From a virus: a stretch of DNA of 22,599 nucleotides. The translations under genes and the position numbers were made by a program. The stretch's first letter is position 1. Every line of letters starts with the position of its first letter. Where the stretch lies: the IMG/VR virus record IMGVR_UViG_3300027983_000129, positions 1 to 22,599 of that record, one strand, 5' to 3'. The notes under the pieces were generated by a model. It had not been told where the DNA came from, did no database searches, and was given only the letters and a program-made list of their open reading frames with translations. Positions 9,065 to 16,879 of the stretch are shown in pieces.

Positions 9065-9523
9065 TTATATTAATACCAAATTATCTAATATGTATTTTTG
9101 TAATTCAGGTAAAATTATTTCTAAATTAACAAATTCATTGTGTTCATCTGTTAAATCAAATAATTTACCGTACATATCCTCTAACAACTCTTGCTTACCG
9201 CTTGTGGAAAATATATCAAACTCACCTACGTCATCTGCCTTAATATCCATAAATGCAAAGGTTGCTCCTGACCATTGAAAGTTAAAAGGATCACCTGCTC
9301 TTTTGGGTTTTAAAGTATCTTGAAAATTAGCATATTGCTCTGTTATTCCTTTATAAACACCTGCACTAGTTCCGTCTGATTTAATACCTAATTCTAATTG
9401 AGAAAACTTAACAATATTCATTATGTTTTCTTTATTTTCAATAACAACTAATTTAGCAACATTAGTAAGTTCTTGTTTAATAAATTCAAGTTTTTGCAAA
9501 TATGGGGTAATGATTGTTTCCAT
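9065..9523 (-). CDS. Phage protein of unknown function, Bacteroidetes family
   Basis: A 152-residue acidic protein. The core (QLELGIKSDGTSAG, then KRAGDPFNFQWSGATFAFM and LFDLTDEHNEF) follows the pattern of a small family I recall from Bacteroidetes phages and prophages: QLxxGIxSDG, KxxGxPxxLxxTGxFyxxf and GLTxEN. No function is established for it; it is loosely like small head-tail joining or morphogenesis proteins. The ATG at 9523 is preferred over the internal Met near residue 35 because the helix before QLELGI is part of the family pattern. It is the last gene of a short unit that begins with the phosphoesterase and ends at the hairpin 8998-9051. A TACCTTTG octamer lies only four bases before the ATG, so if it is a promoter the message would be leaderless; chance is more likely. 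Confidence 0.7.
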   Translation of the reverse strand: METIITPYLQKLEFIKQELTNVAKLVVIENKENIMNIVKFSQLELGIKSDGTSAGVYKGITEQYANFQDTLKPKRAGDPFNFQWSGATFAFMDIKADDVGEFDIFSTSGKQELLEDMYGKLFDLTDEHNEFVNLEIILPELQKYILDNLVLI

Positions 9524-9614
9524 AATTCAAAGGTAATGTATTATATGTATTTAAGTATAATGTACGTTATTTTGTACAAATTATATGTTTTTAAATATAA
9601 TAACTTATAAATAT

Positions 9615-9698
9615 TTATTTGTCTTTAAAAGGTGCGTTGTTTATTAATCCATAACAAACAAAACACCCTATAAGAATAATACAAATTATTTCTTCCAT
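9615..9698 (-). CDS. Small membrane peptide (27 residues)
   Basis: The ATG directly follows the phosphoesterase stop (TAGATG) and the frame runs 27 codons to TAA. The peptide begins MEEIICIILIGCFVCYG and ends with NNAPFKDK. It therefore has a short acidic N-terminus, a hydrophobic segment of about 15 residues with two or three cysteines, and a charged tail, like a single-span membrane peptide. The exact abutment with the upstream gene favours real, coupled translation. The function is unknown; a holin-like or regulatory peptide is possible but nothing shows it. At this length chance cannot be excluded. Confidence 0.4.
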   Translation of the reverse strand: MEEIICIILIGCFVCYGLINNAPFKDK

Positions 9699-10880
9699 CT
9701 AAAAATTATGAGTTAATCTACAAACTTGCCCTTGTGTTTTATGATGTATAAATGCCTCAATTGCTACAGGTGCGTGTTGATAACCGTTTCTATGATGCCA
9801 ACTATCTGCTCCGCTTGGACTCCTTAATGTTTCTACAGTAATTCCAGGATAATCTTTTGATATTTTATGATGTACGTGATGCCCGTAAACATATCTTTTT
9901 GTCGTTGTGTCCCACATTTTAGATTCTTGGGCAACTAATATTGGAAATAAATCCATTTTAGCGCCATCCATGTGAGTAGTAGCAATTAAATTATCATAGT
10001 ATTTTGTGTATTTTCTGTGGTTCATATCACAATTAAAGGTAACGTCTTTTGACTGCCTAAACCAAGAACTAATACCGTCTAAAAGGAAAAAACCACTCAT
10101 ATAATCGTGATTTGATGGATTAAAAACAACTTCTACTGGTGCGATTTGAATTAAAGTTTCTATTACTTCAATTAATAGCTTTTTAGCCATTAAAAAACTA
10201 TCATACCACATACCAGTAACATCTTGTCTTGTACCGCTAGTTGTCGTGTTATTAGGGCTGTCTACATGCAATATATCGTTTCCAGCTACAAATATTACCT
10301 TATCAAATTCAAAGCCTTTAGACTTGTTTAAGACACCGTGCAAACCTTCTAAAACTCGTTTAACTGCTATTTGATTGTTGTAATCTTCGCCTGTTTCAAA
10401 TGATGATGCTATTTTACCAATATGAATATCTGATGGGTCAAAAACCAAACAATATGATTCTTTTGATTTCTTGTATTTTACCTTTGGATATTTTGGCGCA
10501 TAAAGTTTCATTTCTTTGATTATTTCATCTCGTAACTCGAAATAATCAAATTCATTGCTTAACTTTTTAGGTGCATATTGCGCCCATTGCTGACCTGTTG
10601 TTTTTGAAGTGGATAATTTTATTAATTCAAAGTTTTCTGGTATGTCTATTGGTTCACTTTGTAATTTTTCTAAAGTTGAAACAATTTGACCGTTTTTATC
10701 CTTTTTTATTTGTGTTTCTACAAATTCTCTTTTATTAGGTGTAACTCTATATTTTTGTATGTATTCCCATTGCTCAATTGATACCGTGTACTTTGGATTT
10801 CCAACCCCTTTATACTCTTTTAAATCTAAATTTAATAAATTCGCCTCTTTATCACTTAATCGTTTGTTTAAATTCCTCAT
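9699..10880 (-). CDS. Calcineurin-like metallophosphoesterase
   Basis: A 393-residue protein with the complete metal-binding motif series of the calcineurin-like phosphoesterases: DIH at 151-153, GND at 200-202, NHD at 257-259 (here SNHD rather than GNHD), H303 within ATTHMDG, and GHHVHH at 333-338. It should be an active two-metal phosphoesterase or nuclease; the substrate cannot be read from the sequence. The first 140 residues form a lysine-rich region without a known catalytic motif, containing YTVSIEQWEYIQKYR near 31-45, perhaps a DNA- or partner-binding part. It lies between the tail tube gene and the chaperone/tape measure unit, separated from the tail tube gene by a strong terminator. 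The box TATATTTA about 20 bases before its ATG is one base off the -7 consensus. Such enzymes occur in many Bacteroidetes phages, and a role in phage DNA metabolism or against host nucleic acids is plausible but unproven. Confidence 0.88.
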   Translation of the reverse strand: MRNLNKRLSDKEANLLNLDLKEYKGVGNPKYTVSIEQWEYIQKYRVTPNKREFVETQIKKDKNGQIVSTLEKLQSEPIDIPENFELIKLSTSKTTGQQWAQYAPKKLSNEFDYFELRDEIIKEMKLYAPKYPKVKYKKSKESYCLVFDPSDIHIGKIASSFETGEDYNNQIAVKRVLEGLHGVLNKSKGFEFDKVIFVAGNDILHVDSPNNTTTSGTRQDVTGMWYDSFLMAKKLLIEVIETLIQIAPVEVVFNPSNHDYMSGFFLLDGISSWFRQSKDVTFNCDMNHRKYTKYYDNLIATTHMDGAKMDLFPILVAQESKMWDTTTKRYVYGHHVHHKISKDYPGITVETLRSPSGADSWHHRNGYQHAPVAIEAFIHHKTQGQVCRLTHNF

Positions 10881-10916
10881 TTTGTAAATTTTTTATAAAT
10901 ATACTACTATTTTAAC

Positions 10917-10950
10917 AAAAAAAGCACCTAATTTAATTTAGGTGCTTTTT
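10917..10950 (-). terminator. Rho-independent terminator after the tail tube gene
   Basis: A perfect stem GCACCTAA / TTAGGTGC (10924-10931 with 10938-10945) encloses a 6-base loop. It is flanked by seven A's on one side and five T's on the other, so it can act in both directions. It lies 21 bases after the tail tube stop and 37 bases before the phosphoesterase ATG, and divides the late region into two transcription units. Confidence 0.9.
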
Positions 10951-10970
10951 ATTTTTCTTTTTTTAAAAGA

Positions 10971-11897
10971 TTAAATTACTGTTGCTGTTAAGTTATTTGA
11001 TTTATATAGAGTGTTATCTAATTCAATAACAGATTTACTTCCTGACACATCGTAAAGACTTAATGTCAAAACTTGATTTGTAGCTAAAGAAGTTACTGTT
11101 AAAGTATAAGTCCCTGATGTTTCCGAAAAAACAGAAGGAGTAACTGTTGCTGAATTTACTTTATATAAAAAATTACCGATTAAAGCACCTGTAAAAGCTC
11201 CTCCACCTTGTTTAATTTTAGCTTTAACAACTAAAGAAGTTGCTGAATCTGCTGGAGCAGTAGAGTACGTTAATACCACTTCGTTAATACCATCTGCATT
11301 TTTTGGCTTATATGGTGCTAATGATTTTCCGCTAAGAAAAGAAAACAAATCGTCTAATTCGTCTGGCTCTGTTAATTGAACATTTAAACCTTGTTTAGAA
11401 CCTGCTGACCCTGTAGCAAAAGTATATTTAGATACTTGAACCATACCAGCGCTAAATCCTTTTACAGATCCATCTTCTGCTAAAGTTCCTAAAATGTTAT
11501 TGTCGCTATCTATTAAAGAAACATCATAAACGTCTTGAGAATTTAAAGAGTTTAAAGCAGCTTGATAATAAAGACCATTTACAAATTCAATTAAAAATTT
11601 ATATTTACCTTTTCTTATTAATTGCTCTGTTCCATCGTCATAAGTTTCAGTTACCATATCTTCCGAGTTATCGGTAAATGCAGTAATTCCATTTAAAACA
11701 ATTAACTTGCCCTCTGCTTGTAATTCTTGAACATAAGTTTCATTTAATGTTTTTGTTCCATCAAATTTAAAACCTTTTTTTGTTAACCAAGCTGATGATA
11801 CATTTCTGAAAAACGCTTTACAGCCTACGCTACCTGTTCCATAAGTTGCAGATAATCCGCAATCTACTAAATTTGTAATACTTGTTATTGTTGCCAT
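10971..11897 (-). CDS. Major tail tube protein with Ig-like C-terminal domain
   Basis: A 308-residue protein at the place of the tail tube gene, after the tail terminator and before the chaperone/tape measure unit. The first 200 residues (CGLSATYGTGSVGCKAFFRN, later FVNGLYYQAALNSLNSQDVY and SKQGLNVQLTEPDELDDL) resemble Flavobacteria phage tail tube proteins as I recall them. Residues about 205-308 form a separate Thr/Ser/Val-rich domain (VLTYSTAPADSATSLVVKA through SGTYTLTVTSL), like the Ig-like decoration domains often fused to tube subunits. These would project from the tail surface. It is the last gene of the head operon and is followed by a strong terminator. The tube role is inferred from order and composition. 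Confidence 0.75.
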   Translation of the reverse strand: MATITSITNLVDCGLSATYGTGSVGCKAFFRNVSSAWLTKKGFKFDGTKTLNETYVQELQAEGKLIVLNGITAFTDNSEDMVTETYDDGTEQLIRKGKYKFLIEFVNGLYYQAALNSLNSQDVYDVSLIDSDNNILGTLAEDGSVKGFSAGMVQVSKYTFATGSAGSKQGLNVQLTEPDELDDLFSFLSGKSLAPYKPKNADGINEVVLTYSTAPADSATSLVVKAKIKQGGGAFTGALIGNFLYKVNSATVTPSVFSETSGTYTLTVTSLATNQVLTLSLYDVSGSKSVIELDNTLYKSNNLTATVI

Positions 11898-11899
11898 TG

Positions 11900-12109
11900 T
11901 TATCTAATATAAAATTGTGTTTGTAAATATTCTTTACCTTCTTTAGTTAAATAAATAGAAGTGCCTTTTTTCTTTACTTCTCCATTTAAAGAAAAGTCTT
12001 TTATTAAAATACACTTTTCTTTTACTAATTTAGGTTCAAATTCTTTATTGTTCTCAATGACCTTTTTAGGTTTTTTTTCATTGATTTGAACATCTTTGTT
12101 TTCTTTCAT
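11900..12109 (-). CDS. Small lysine-rich neck/tail protein, unknown function
   Basis: A 69-residue protein. Its first half is highly charged (KENKDVQINEKKPKKV) and probably disordered. Its second half (ILIKDFSLNGEVKKKGTSIY, then LTKEGKEYLQTQFYI) looks like a small SH3-like fold of a kind seen in short phage head-tail proteins. It lies between the probable tail terminator and the tail tube genes, 4 bases after the former and 2 bases before the latter, so it is co-translated with them. No function can be assigned. Confidence 0.7.
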   Translation of the reverse strand: MKENKDVQINEKKPKKVIENNKEFEPKLVKEKCILIKDFSLNGEVKKKGTSIYLTKEGKEYLQTQFYIR

Positions 12110-12113
12110 TGTG

Positions 12114-12689
12114 TTATATACATTTATCGGTTAAATAATAATTAAGTTCTATGTTTACAGAAAACACATGAAATGGATGAAGGTCGTTAAACCTTATCTT
12201 ATTTGTAGTGTATTCGCTAAAAACATTATCAATACCCCTTTGAATTCCCCCAATAATATAAGAGCCATTAATATCCCTTAAAACACCTACAGCATCTTTC
12301 TCTGCTTTGCTATCTTGTCTTTCGTTAGAACTTGGATAAATTTTACTTAAATCTATCATAAAAACCACTTTAACCTTATTTTTAAATAAAACTTGATCTT
12401 CCGTATCGTCTTTATCAGAAACTAAAAAACAAAACACACAAGATTTTATGTCATTGTAATAAACGTCTTCGTAATTACCTTTAATTGAGTTAAAAACTTC
12501 TGGTATAAAGATTTTTGATGATTTGTAATATTTAGGTATATCATCAGAACTGTTTTCAATGTTTTTATATACCTTACCAAAACCTTCTATATCTCCTGCC
12601 CATAAATTAGATAAACCACTATACAACTCCTCTTGAATTGACTGAATAGCTGAACTTAACCCTTCTCCTGATGTTAATACGTTGTTCAT
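12114..12689 (-). CDS. Probable tail terminator / head-tail completion protein
   Basis: A 191-residue protein before the tail tube gene and after the connector, which is the usual place of the tail terminator that caps the finished tube and joins it to the head. Size and mixed alpha/beta composition fit (KVVFMIDLSKIYP, then FHVFSVNIELNYYL). I do not recognise its sequence further. Its start overlaps the previous stop by one base (TAATG). The call rests on gene order. Confidence 0.55.
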   Translation of the reverse strand: MNNVLTSGEGLSSAIQSIQEELYSGLSNLWAGDIEGFGKVYKNIENSSDDIPKYYKSSKIFIPEVFNSIKGNYEDVYYNDIKSCVFCFLVSDKDDTEDQVLFKNKVKVVFMIDLSKIYPSSNERQDSKAEKDAVGVLRDINGSYIIGGIQRGIDNVFSEYTTNKIRFNDLHPFHVFSVNIELNYYLTDKCI

Positions 12690-13819
12690 TATAAAGAACC
12701 GATTTCTGTTGTTAATCCTCCTTGACTTTTTAATTGTGTATCAAATGTTTTCTCTAACATCTTAATAGCTTTAGTCTTTTCATTAATGTATCTCCTAACA
12801 ACCGTATCTGCCTTAAACTCTTTAAGTTCAGCCATAAGTATATTATCTGACATTTGCAATCTCTGCGTTCTATTACTTCTACTATTAGAATTGTGAAAGA
12901 ACATTTGAAACGCCATATACTCAAAAGTAGCTCTTACAAACGAGCCAAAGTTAGACAAATTATTATTAACATACACTTTTGAATCTAAATACGCTGTAAT
13001 ATTTAACCCTATCCCATTTCCATAGGTATTATAAGTGTATTTAGAAGATTGCGGAGTATCGCCTATTCCATTTGTAGTATAAGCAACAAACCCATCAAAC
13101 CTTTTTGGATCAATATTAGCTTTACCCAAATAAACATCAGTACTATCAATTACTAACTTAAAAACACCTTTACCACTTAATACAATATCTGTATCTACAA
13201 AATTTAATTCACCATTATTAGGTGTTATTGTAATTGTTTTTATAAGCGTGTTTTGGTTAATAACATACAAATTAATTGGTGTCGTTCCATCTTTTTGTAT
13301 TGATATTTGGTTAATTCTAAAAGAAACATAATCACTTCCTTTTGGTTCAATTACCCAACCTGCATAATTATTTTGCAAAGTTGTAAGATTTTTACCATTG
13401 TCGTATAGAAATTGATTATTAATTAATCTCTTGTCTAATGACAAATCAGTGTAAACCCTATCCTTTACTTTTTCAATAAAGTTTTTAAGCCTTAAAGACT
13501 CCATATTAGTTTCTAACCAATATAAAGAATCCGCTACATTTGGCAATTGATTTGTTGATACACCTATAGATTGATAAATTTTTGAATTATACAAAACAAT
13601 GTCCTTTTTGTTTCTTGTCGTTGCAAAAATATTGTATTCAATTAAATCGCTCCAATTACTAAAAGTAATTTCGGTCATTGGAAGGAACTCCAAAAGATTT
13701 TCATTAGTAATAGAAGGGTGAACTCCACTATTGATATATAATCCCGAACTAGGGATTTTTGTCAATTCGCTATCAAATTCTATGTCTACTGTATAATCTT
13801 CTGAAATCCCTAATACCAT
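12689..13819 (-). CDS. Head-tail connector-region protein with carbohydrate-binding-like motif
   Basis: A 376-residue protein of a type I recall from Bacteroidetes phages between the capsid and tail terminator genes. Residues about 74-105 (VLYNSKIYQSIGVSTNQLPN, then DSLYWLE) match the shape of carbohydrate-binding modules 5/12: Y-G-VY-S, N-P and D-YW. The middle (GWVIEPKGSDYVSFRINQIS near 155-175) and the helical C-terminus (FVRATFEYMAFQMFFHNSNS) are typical of the phage family. It may form part of the neck or coat it. There is no catalytic motif. It overlaps the next gene by one base and follows the decoration-like gene by 20 bases. The function is inferred. Confidence 0.6.
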   Translation of the reverse strand: MVLGISEDYTVDIEFDSELTKIPSSGLYINSGVHPSITNENLLEFLPMTEITFSNWSDLIEYNIFATTRNKKDIVLYNSKIYQSIGVSTNQLPNVADSLYWLETNMESLRLKNFIEKVKDRVYTDLSLDKRLINNQFLYDNGKNLTTLQNNYAGWVIEPKGSDYVSFRINQISIQKDGTTPINLYVINQNTLIKTITITPNNGELNFVDTDIVLSGKGVFKLVIDSTDVYLGKANIDPKRFDGFVAYTTNGIGDTPQSSKYTYNTYGNGIGLNITAYLDSKVYVNNNLSNFGSFVRATFEYMAFQMFFHNSNSRSNRTQRLQMSDNILMAELKEFKADTVVRRYINEKTKAIKMLEKTFDTQLKSQGGLTTEIGSL

Positions 13820-13839
13820 GACTTATATTTTACTTTTAA

Positions 13840-14256
13840 TTATGCCCAAATCCCTGTTGAACCTTTTATAATCCAAGCTTTAACACCTGCTATTCCAGTT
13901 CCAATAATAGTAATACTATCACCTAACTTAGAAGTTGCTTTAGTGTTAATAAGGTCTGCATCAGCAGTACCAACTCTTACAACAACTGTCTCGGCTAAAG
14001 TAATAGTTCCAGCAATACCATCTGCTGATTGTGGAGATATAGTTATAATGTTAGCTCCATTTGCACCTGTGTTAATAAAAGTGTATTCAACTCCCGCTTT
14101 AGTAGAAGGTAAAGTTACAACAATAGCATCCGTTGCTACGGCTATAATTGAACCACTATCTACGTAACCTAAAGAACTTGATACCGAAATTGTTTGTACT
14201 AAAGACTGCTCAATAGGTGCGTTATTGCCTACTGCGTCTGTTTTAAAATTACTCAT
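13840..14256 (-). CDS. Probable head decoration protein
   Basis: A 138-residue protein directly after the major capsid gene, rich in Gly, Ala, Thr, Val and Ile and poor in Lys, unlike its neighbours. It looks all-beta (SIIAVATDAIVVTLPSTKAG, then YTFINTGANGANIITISPQS), as do small proteins that stud phage capsids. Its start context is nearly a copy of the capsid gene leader (about 28 bases, AAACAATGAG at the start codon), which suggests that both are strongly translated. The composition may also fit a head fibre or an Ig-like protein. Confidence 0.6.
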   Translation of the reverse strand: MSNFKTDAVGNNAPIEQSLVQTISVSSSLGYVDSGSIIAVATDAIVVTLPSTKAGVEYTFINTGANGANIITISPQSADGIAGTITLAETVVVRVGTADADLINTKATSKLGDSITIIGTGIAGVKAWIIKGSTGIWA

Positions 14257-14285
14257 TGTTTATGTTTTTAAAATTAATAATTATG
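14257..14285 (-). promoter_or_regulatory. Leader of the decoration gene, near-copy of the capsid leader
   Basis: On the minus strand it reads CATAATTATTAATTTTAAA followed by AACATAAACA and the ATG. The first 19 bases are identical to the leader of the capsid gene at 15355-15382, and both end in TAAACA or TTAAACA before ATGAG. The capsid stop codon lies inside this copy. It has no Shine-Dalgarno; the A/T-rich start context is typical of highly translated Flavobacteria genes. Confidence 0.55.
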
Positions 14286-15354
14286 TTAAAAGACCTTGAA
14301 TCTTAACGATGTCATTAACTCTTGTCGCTAAATCAGAGTTATATCTGTAAACAACATAAAATCTTACCCAAATAGCCATTTCTTCAAAATGAGTCATAAT
14401 TAAGTTAGAATCTGTACCGCTTGAAATTAAAGAAGTAGCATCTGTTGCATTTTTATCTGTATAAATGTTTGCTCTCATATTTACAAAAGGCAAATCTACG
14501 TCAGAAACACTCCATTTCTTACCTGCAAATTCAGTACCCGCTCTAAAGTCAGAAGGAAAGTTTTCAACAACTCCAATAGAACCATCTCTAAGTAAATATC
14601 CATCAAACTTTACAGATGAAGTGATGTTACCTGATTCATGCATTCTGTCAGCACCAAAGAAATTTAATGCTTGTAAATTCTTGTCGTTTCCTGCTCCGTA
14701 TTTTAAAGCTTCGGCTTTTTGTCTTGCTAAACCAGCTCTGTTAGTTACAATTCTGTAATTACCAGCAACTTCGTTTGCAGCCATTAAAGCTTCTAAAGAA
14801 TAAAACATAGTTTCTTCTTGTGCAGCTTTTTTAACTTTTAAAATGTCTGGGGTTGCATCAAATGCATAATCTCCTGTTGCTGCTGAAACTTGTTCAGTAG
14901 AACCTAAAACTTGCGTTTTTCTTGCGTCAAGACTTGTTAATAAAATACCTTCAACAGTATTTCCCATTTCATAAAGAACGTTCTTTAAAACCTCTCTACT
15001 TTGAAATTCCGAGTCTAACATATTGTTATCATTCGCAGATGGATAATGGAGCATACCACTAAAAACATCGTAAGGCTGAAACCAATATTTATCACTTGTT
15101 GGTAGGTTTGAAGGTATGTATTCAAATCCAGGTGTAGTAACCACCGTTACTACTTGGTCTTTAATAACTGGTACTTGTGCGTCTCTTAAAGAAGACATAC
15201 TAGCTAAAGAAGCTTTAATACTTGGTGGAATATAATTTACGCTCGGTGTAGATGCTTTTACTGCATCAATAACACCTAATTCTGAAAATCGCTTTTCGTT
15301 TGTAGCTTGATCAGACTGCAAATCATTTAATAATGTTGCGTTTAAAAAACTCAT
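14281..15354 (-). CDS. Major capsid protein
   Basis: A 357-residue protein after the scaffold gene and before the decoration and connector genes, of the size of an HK97-fold coat protein. It has a flexible N-terminal arm (MSFLNATLLNDLQSDQATNE), then the body (YWFQPYDVFSGMLHYPSAND, later EGILLTSLDARKTQVLG and ALMAANEVAGNYRIVTNRAG), and ends with ANIYTDKNATDAT and MAIWVRFYVVYRYNSDLATR, the usual closing strand pattern of coat proteins in this kind of phage. No protease gene or obvious cleavage site is visible. It forms the icosahedral head. It starts at the ATG at 15354, preceded by the shared leader. Confidence is high from gene order plus composition. Confidence 0.85.
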   Translation of the reverse strand: MSFLNATLLNDLQSDQATNEKRFSELGVIDAVKASTPSVNYIPPSIKASLASMSSLRDAQVPVIKDQVVTVVTTPGFEYIPSNLPTSDKYWFQPYDVFSGMLHYPSANDNNMLDSEFQSREVLKNVLYEMGNTVEGILLTSLDARKTQVLGSTEQVSAATGDYAFDATPDILKVKKAAQEETMFYSLEALMAANEVAGNYRIVTNRAGLARQKAEALKYGAGNDKNLQALNFFGADRMHESGNITSSVKFDGYLLRDGSIGVVENFPSDFRAGTEFAGKKWSVSDVDLPFVNMRANIYTDKNATDATSLISSGTDSNLIMTHFEEMAIWVRFYVVYRYNSDLATRVNDIVKIQGLLT

Positions 15355-15382
15355 TGTTTAAAGTTTAAAATTAATAATTATG
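15355..15382 (-). promoter_or_regulatory. Leader of the capsid gene, duplicated before the decoration gene
   Basis: On the minus strand it reads CATAATTATTAATTTTAAA followed by CTTTAAACA and the ATG. Its first 19 bases are identical to those at 14285-14267. A shorter AATTATTAAT also precedes the tail fibre start at 977. It probably sets a strong translation start for abundant virion proteins. Confidence 0.55.
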
Positions 15383-15402
15383 TTTACTTTTGCGGTCTTT
15401 CG

Positions 15403-16296
15403 CTATTTTTTTGCGGCAATTCTTACTTTTGCGTACAATTCTAAAAATTTCTTAGAATACTCTGGACTTGTAATATCAGTAACTTCTTTTAAAACGTGTT
15501 CCCTCACTAAGTTACTTAAATCTTCACTTGTCGCAGATTCAGGAATTTTAAATGGAACTCCTTCTACCTCCTTGTAATCTACTTGTCTTGCACCGCTTCC
15601 TCCTTGTTGTCTGCCCTTTAACAATTCAGATATGTTTTGGTCTTGGTTTACTAATGTTTCTAAATCAAATTTCTTGTGTTCGTTTTCTTTGTCAATAGCA
15701 ATTGGTTTCCCATCAATTAATTCAATATTATATTTTTCTTCAATACTATTTTTAAAAGCATCCCATTTAGCTTTTGCTTCAAATGCGTTTACATCACTAG
15801 GGAAATTAGGTTTTATAGAGCTATAAGCAACTTCTTTTTTAAGTTTGCTTAATTCTTGTGTAGCTCCATTATATTTTTCGTCATACCCTTGTAATGGTTC
15901 TAGTTTAGCAATTTTCTGTAAAAGTAAGTCTTTTTCTGATTTAAGAGAATCTAGCTGTAATTTGTATTCATCTCCTCCTTTAAAATTAGTTAGTTTTTCA
16001 TCTATTTCTTTTTGTTTTAATTTAAGGTTTGATTCTGTTAAATTAAATTTTGAGTCTAATGCTCTTTTTAAATAATCACCAACTTTTTCTCCCTGCTCCC
16101 TATCTAAATCAATTCCTAATTTTTCTTTAGCGTAATTGCTTGCTCCTGTTAAAATGCCTTCCGCATTTGTGTTAGCAACCCCATCGTATTCTTTTTTTAA
16201 ATTTGGTATTACATCGCTTGTAAAATGAGAAGTAACTGCTGCTACTTGTTCTGCTGTTAAGCCGTTTTCTGTAATAAATTCTGTTGTAAATTCCAT
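15403..16296 (-). CDS. Capsid scaffolding protein
   Basis: A 297-residue, highly charged protein just before the capsid gene. A long coiled coil spans about residues 85-150 (LTESNLKLKQKEIDEKLTNF, then LQLDSLKSEKDLLLQKIAKL). A disordered Gln/Gly linker follows near 228-236 (GRQQGGSGARQ), and a basic C-terminus ends ELYAKVRIAAKK, as in scaffolds that bind the coat protein through a positive tail. The scaffold guides procapsid assembly and is then lost. No serine protease triad is visible, so no scaffold-protease fusion is apparent. Its stop is 48 bases before the capsid ATG. Confidence 0.8.
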   Translation of the reverse strand: MEFTTEFITENGLTAEQVAAVTSHFTSDVIPNLKKEYDGVANTNAEGILTGASNYAKEKLGIDLDREQGEKVGDYLKRALDSKFNLTESNLKLKQKEIDEKLTNFKGGDEYKLQLDSLKSEKDLLLQKIAKLEPLQGYDEKYNGATQELSKLKKEVAYSSIKPNFPSDVNAFEAKAKWDAFKNSIEEKYNIELIDGKPIAIDKENEHKKFDLETLVNQDQNISELLKGRQQGGSGARQVDYKEVEGVPFKIPESATSEDLSNLVREHVLKEVTDITSPEYSKKFLELYAKVRIAAKK

Positions 16297-16352
16297 AATT
16301 CTTTTTATGTATTGATTATTTTTATTTATTAATTAAAAAATATTTTTTGTTA

Positions 16353-16571
16353 TTAAAAGTTTACACATTCTAAAGACTCTACTGTACCACTATCTGAAAC
16401 AACTCTAAAATAATACCTCCAATTATAAAGACTGTAATCAGATTCTAAGCATTTTTTAGATTCTGTTTTACCACCATCTTCATTAACCCTATTAACATAA
16501 TAATTAGTTAATGCAGATGAGCTTATGTTAGAAAGCAATAAATTCTGTATATTTAAAGATATATTTAACAT
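16353..16571 (-). CDS. Small protein of unknown function in the head operon
   Basis: A 72-residue protein with a hydrophobic N-terminal stretch (LNISLNIQNLLLSNIS) and an aromatic beta-like C-terminus (YNWRYYFRVVSDSGTVESLE). I do not recognise it. Its ATG overlaps the previous stop by one base (TAATG), so it is translated together with the 101-residue protein, and it lies 56 bases before the scaffold gene. It may be a small virion or assembly protein. Confidence 0.6.
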   Translation of the reverse strand: MLNISLNIQNLLLSNISSSALTNYYVNRVNEDGGKTESKKCLESDYSLYNWRYYFRVVSDSGTVESLECVNF

Positions 16572-16876
16572 TAGTCTGTAATACTTATTAAATGAGCCAC
16601 AAGAGTACCACCCGTAACAACTATATTTTTAGCACAACCTAGTATAATAGTACTCCCTTGCGACAATGGTAAGCTAGTTACTGTTAAGTCTGAATTTGTT
16701 GGCACAGGAAAAGCTGATTCATAAGATATAGAGCAATCTGACAAAACTTGAACGGCGTGATAAACTCTTCCAATAGGAGAGGTGTCCCCTCCTGAAAGTA
16801 TGTTATGACCGTATATACCAATACTTGCAATTTCAAATTTTTTCCCGTAATCAGGAATATTTATAGATGTTGCCAT
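16571..16876 (-). CDS. Small beta-rich phage protein, head-associated
   Basis: A 101-residue protein ending with the pattern TVTSLPLSQGSTIILGCAKN then VVTGGTLVAHLI. This resembles a widespread class of small phage proteins (FxAIQVLxD, TLPxGxTIYGxFTxITLxSGxVIAY) of unknown structural role, here with HAVQVLSD near residues 40-47. It probably belongs to the head or neck. It lies between the HeH-like protein and the 72-residue protein in the portal-scaffold interval and overlaps the latter by one base. Confidence 0.65.
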   Translation of the reverse strand: MATSINIPDYGKKFEIASIGIYGHNILSGGDTSPIGRVYHAVQVLSDCSISYESAFPVPTNSDLTVTSLPLSQGSTIILGCAKNIVVTGGTLVAHLISITD

Positions 16877-16879
16877 TTT

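Noticed and set aside
9528-9535. TACCTTTG as a promoter for the 152-residue gene
   Set aside because: It fits TAnnTTTG but lies four bases before the ATG and has no -33 element, so it would need a leaderless message.
9561-9578. TGTAC/GTACA inverted repeat upstream of the 152-residue gene
   Set aside because: Only 5-bp arms in an AT-rich gap; expected by chance and not tied to a clear promoter.
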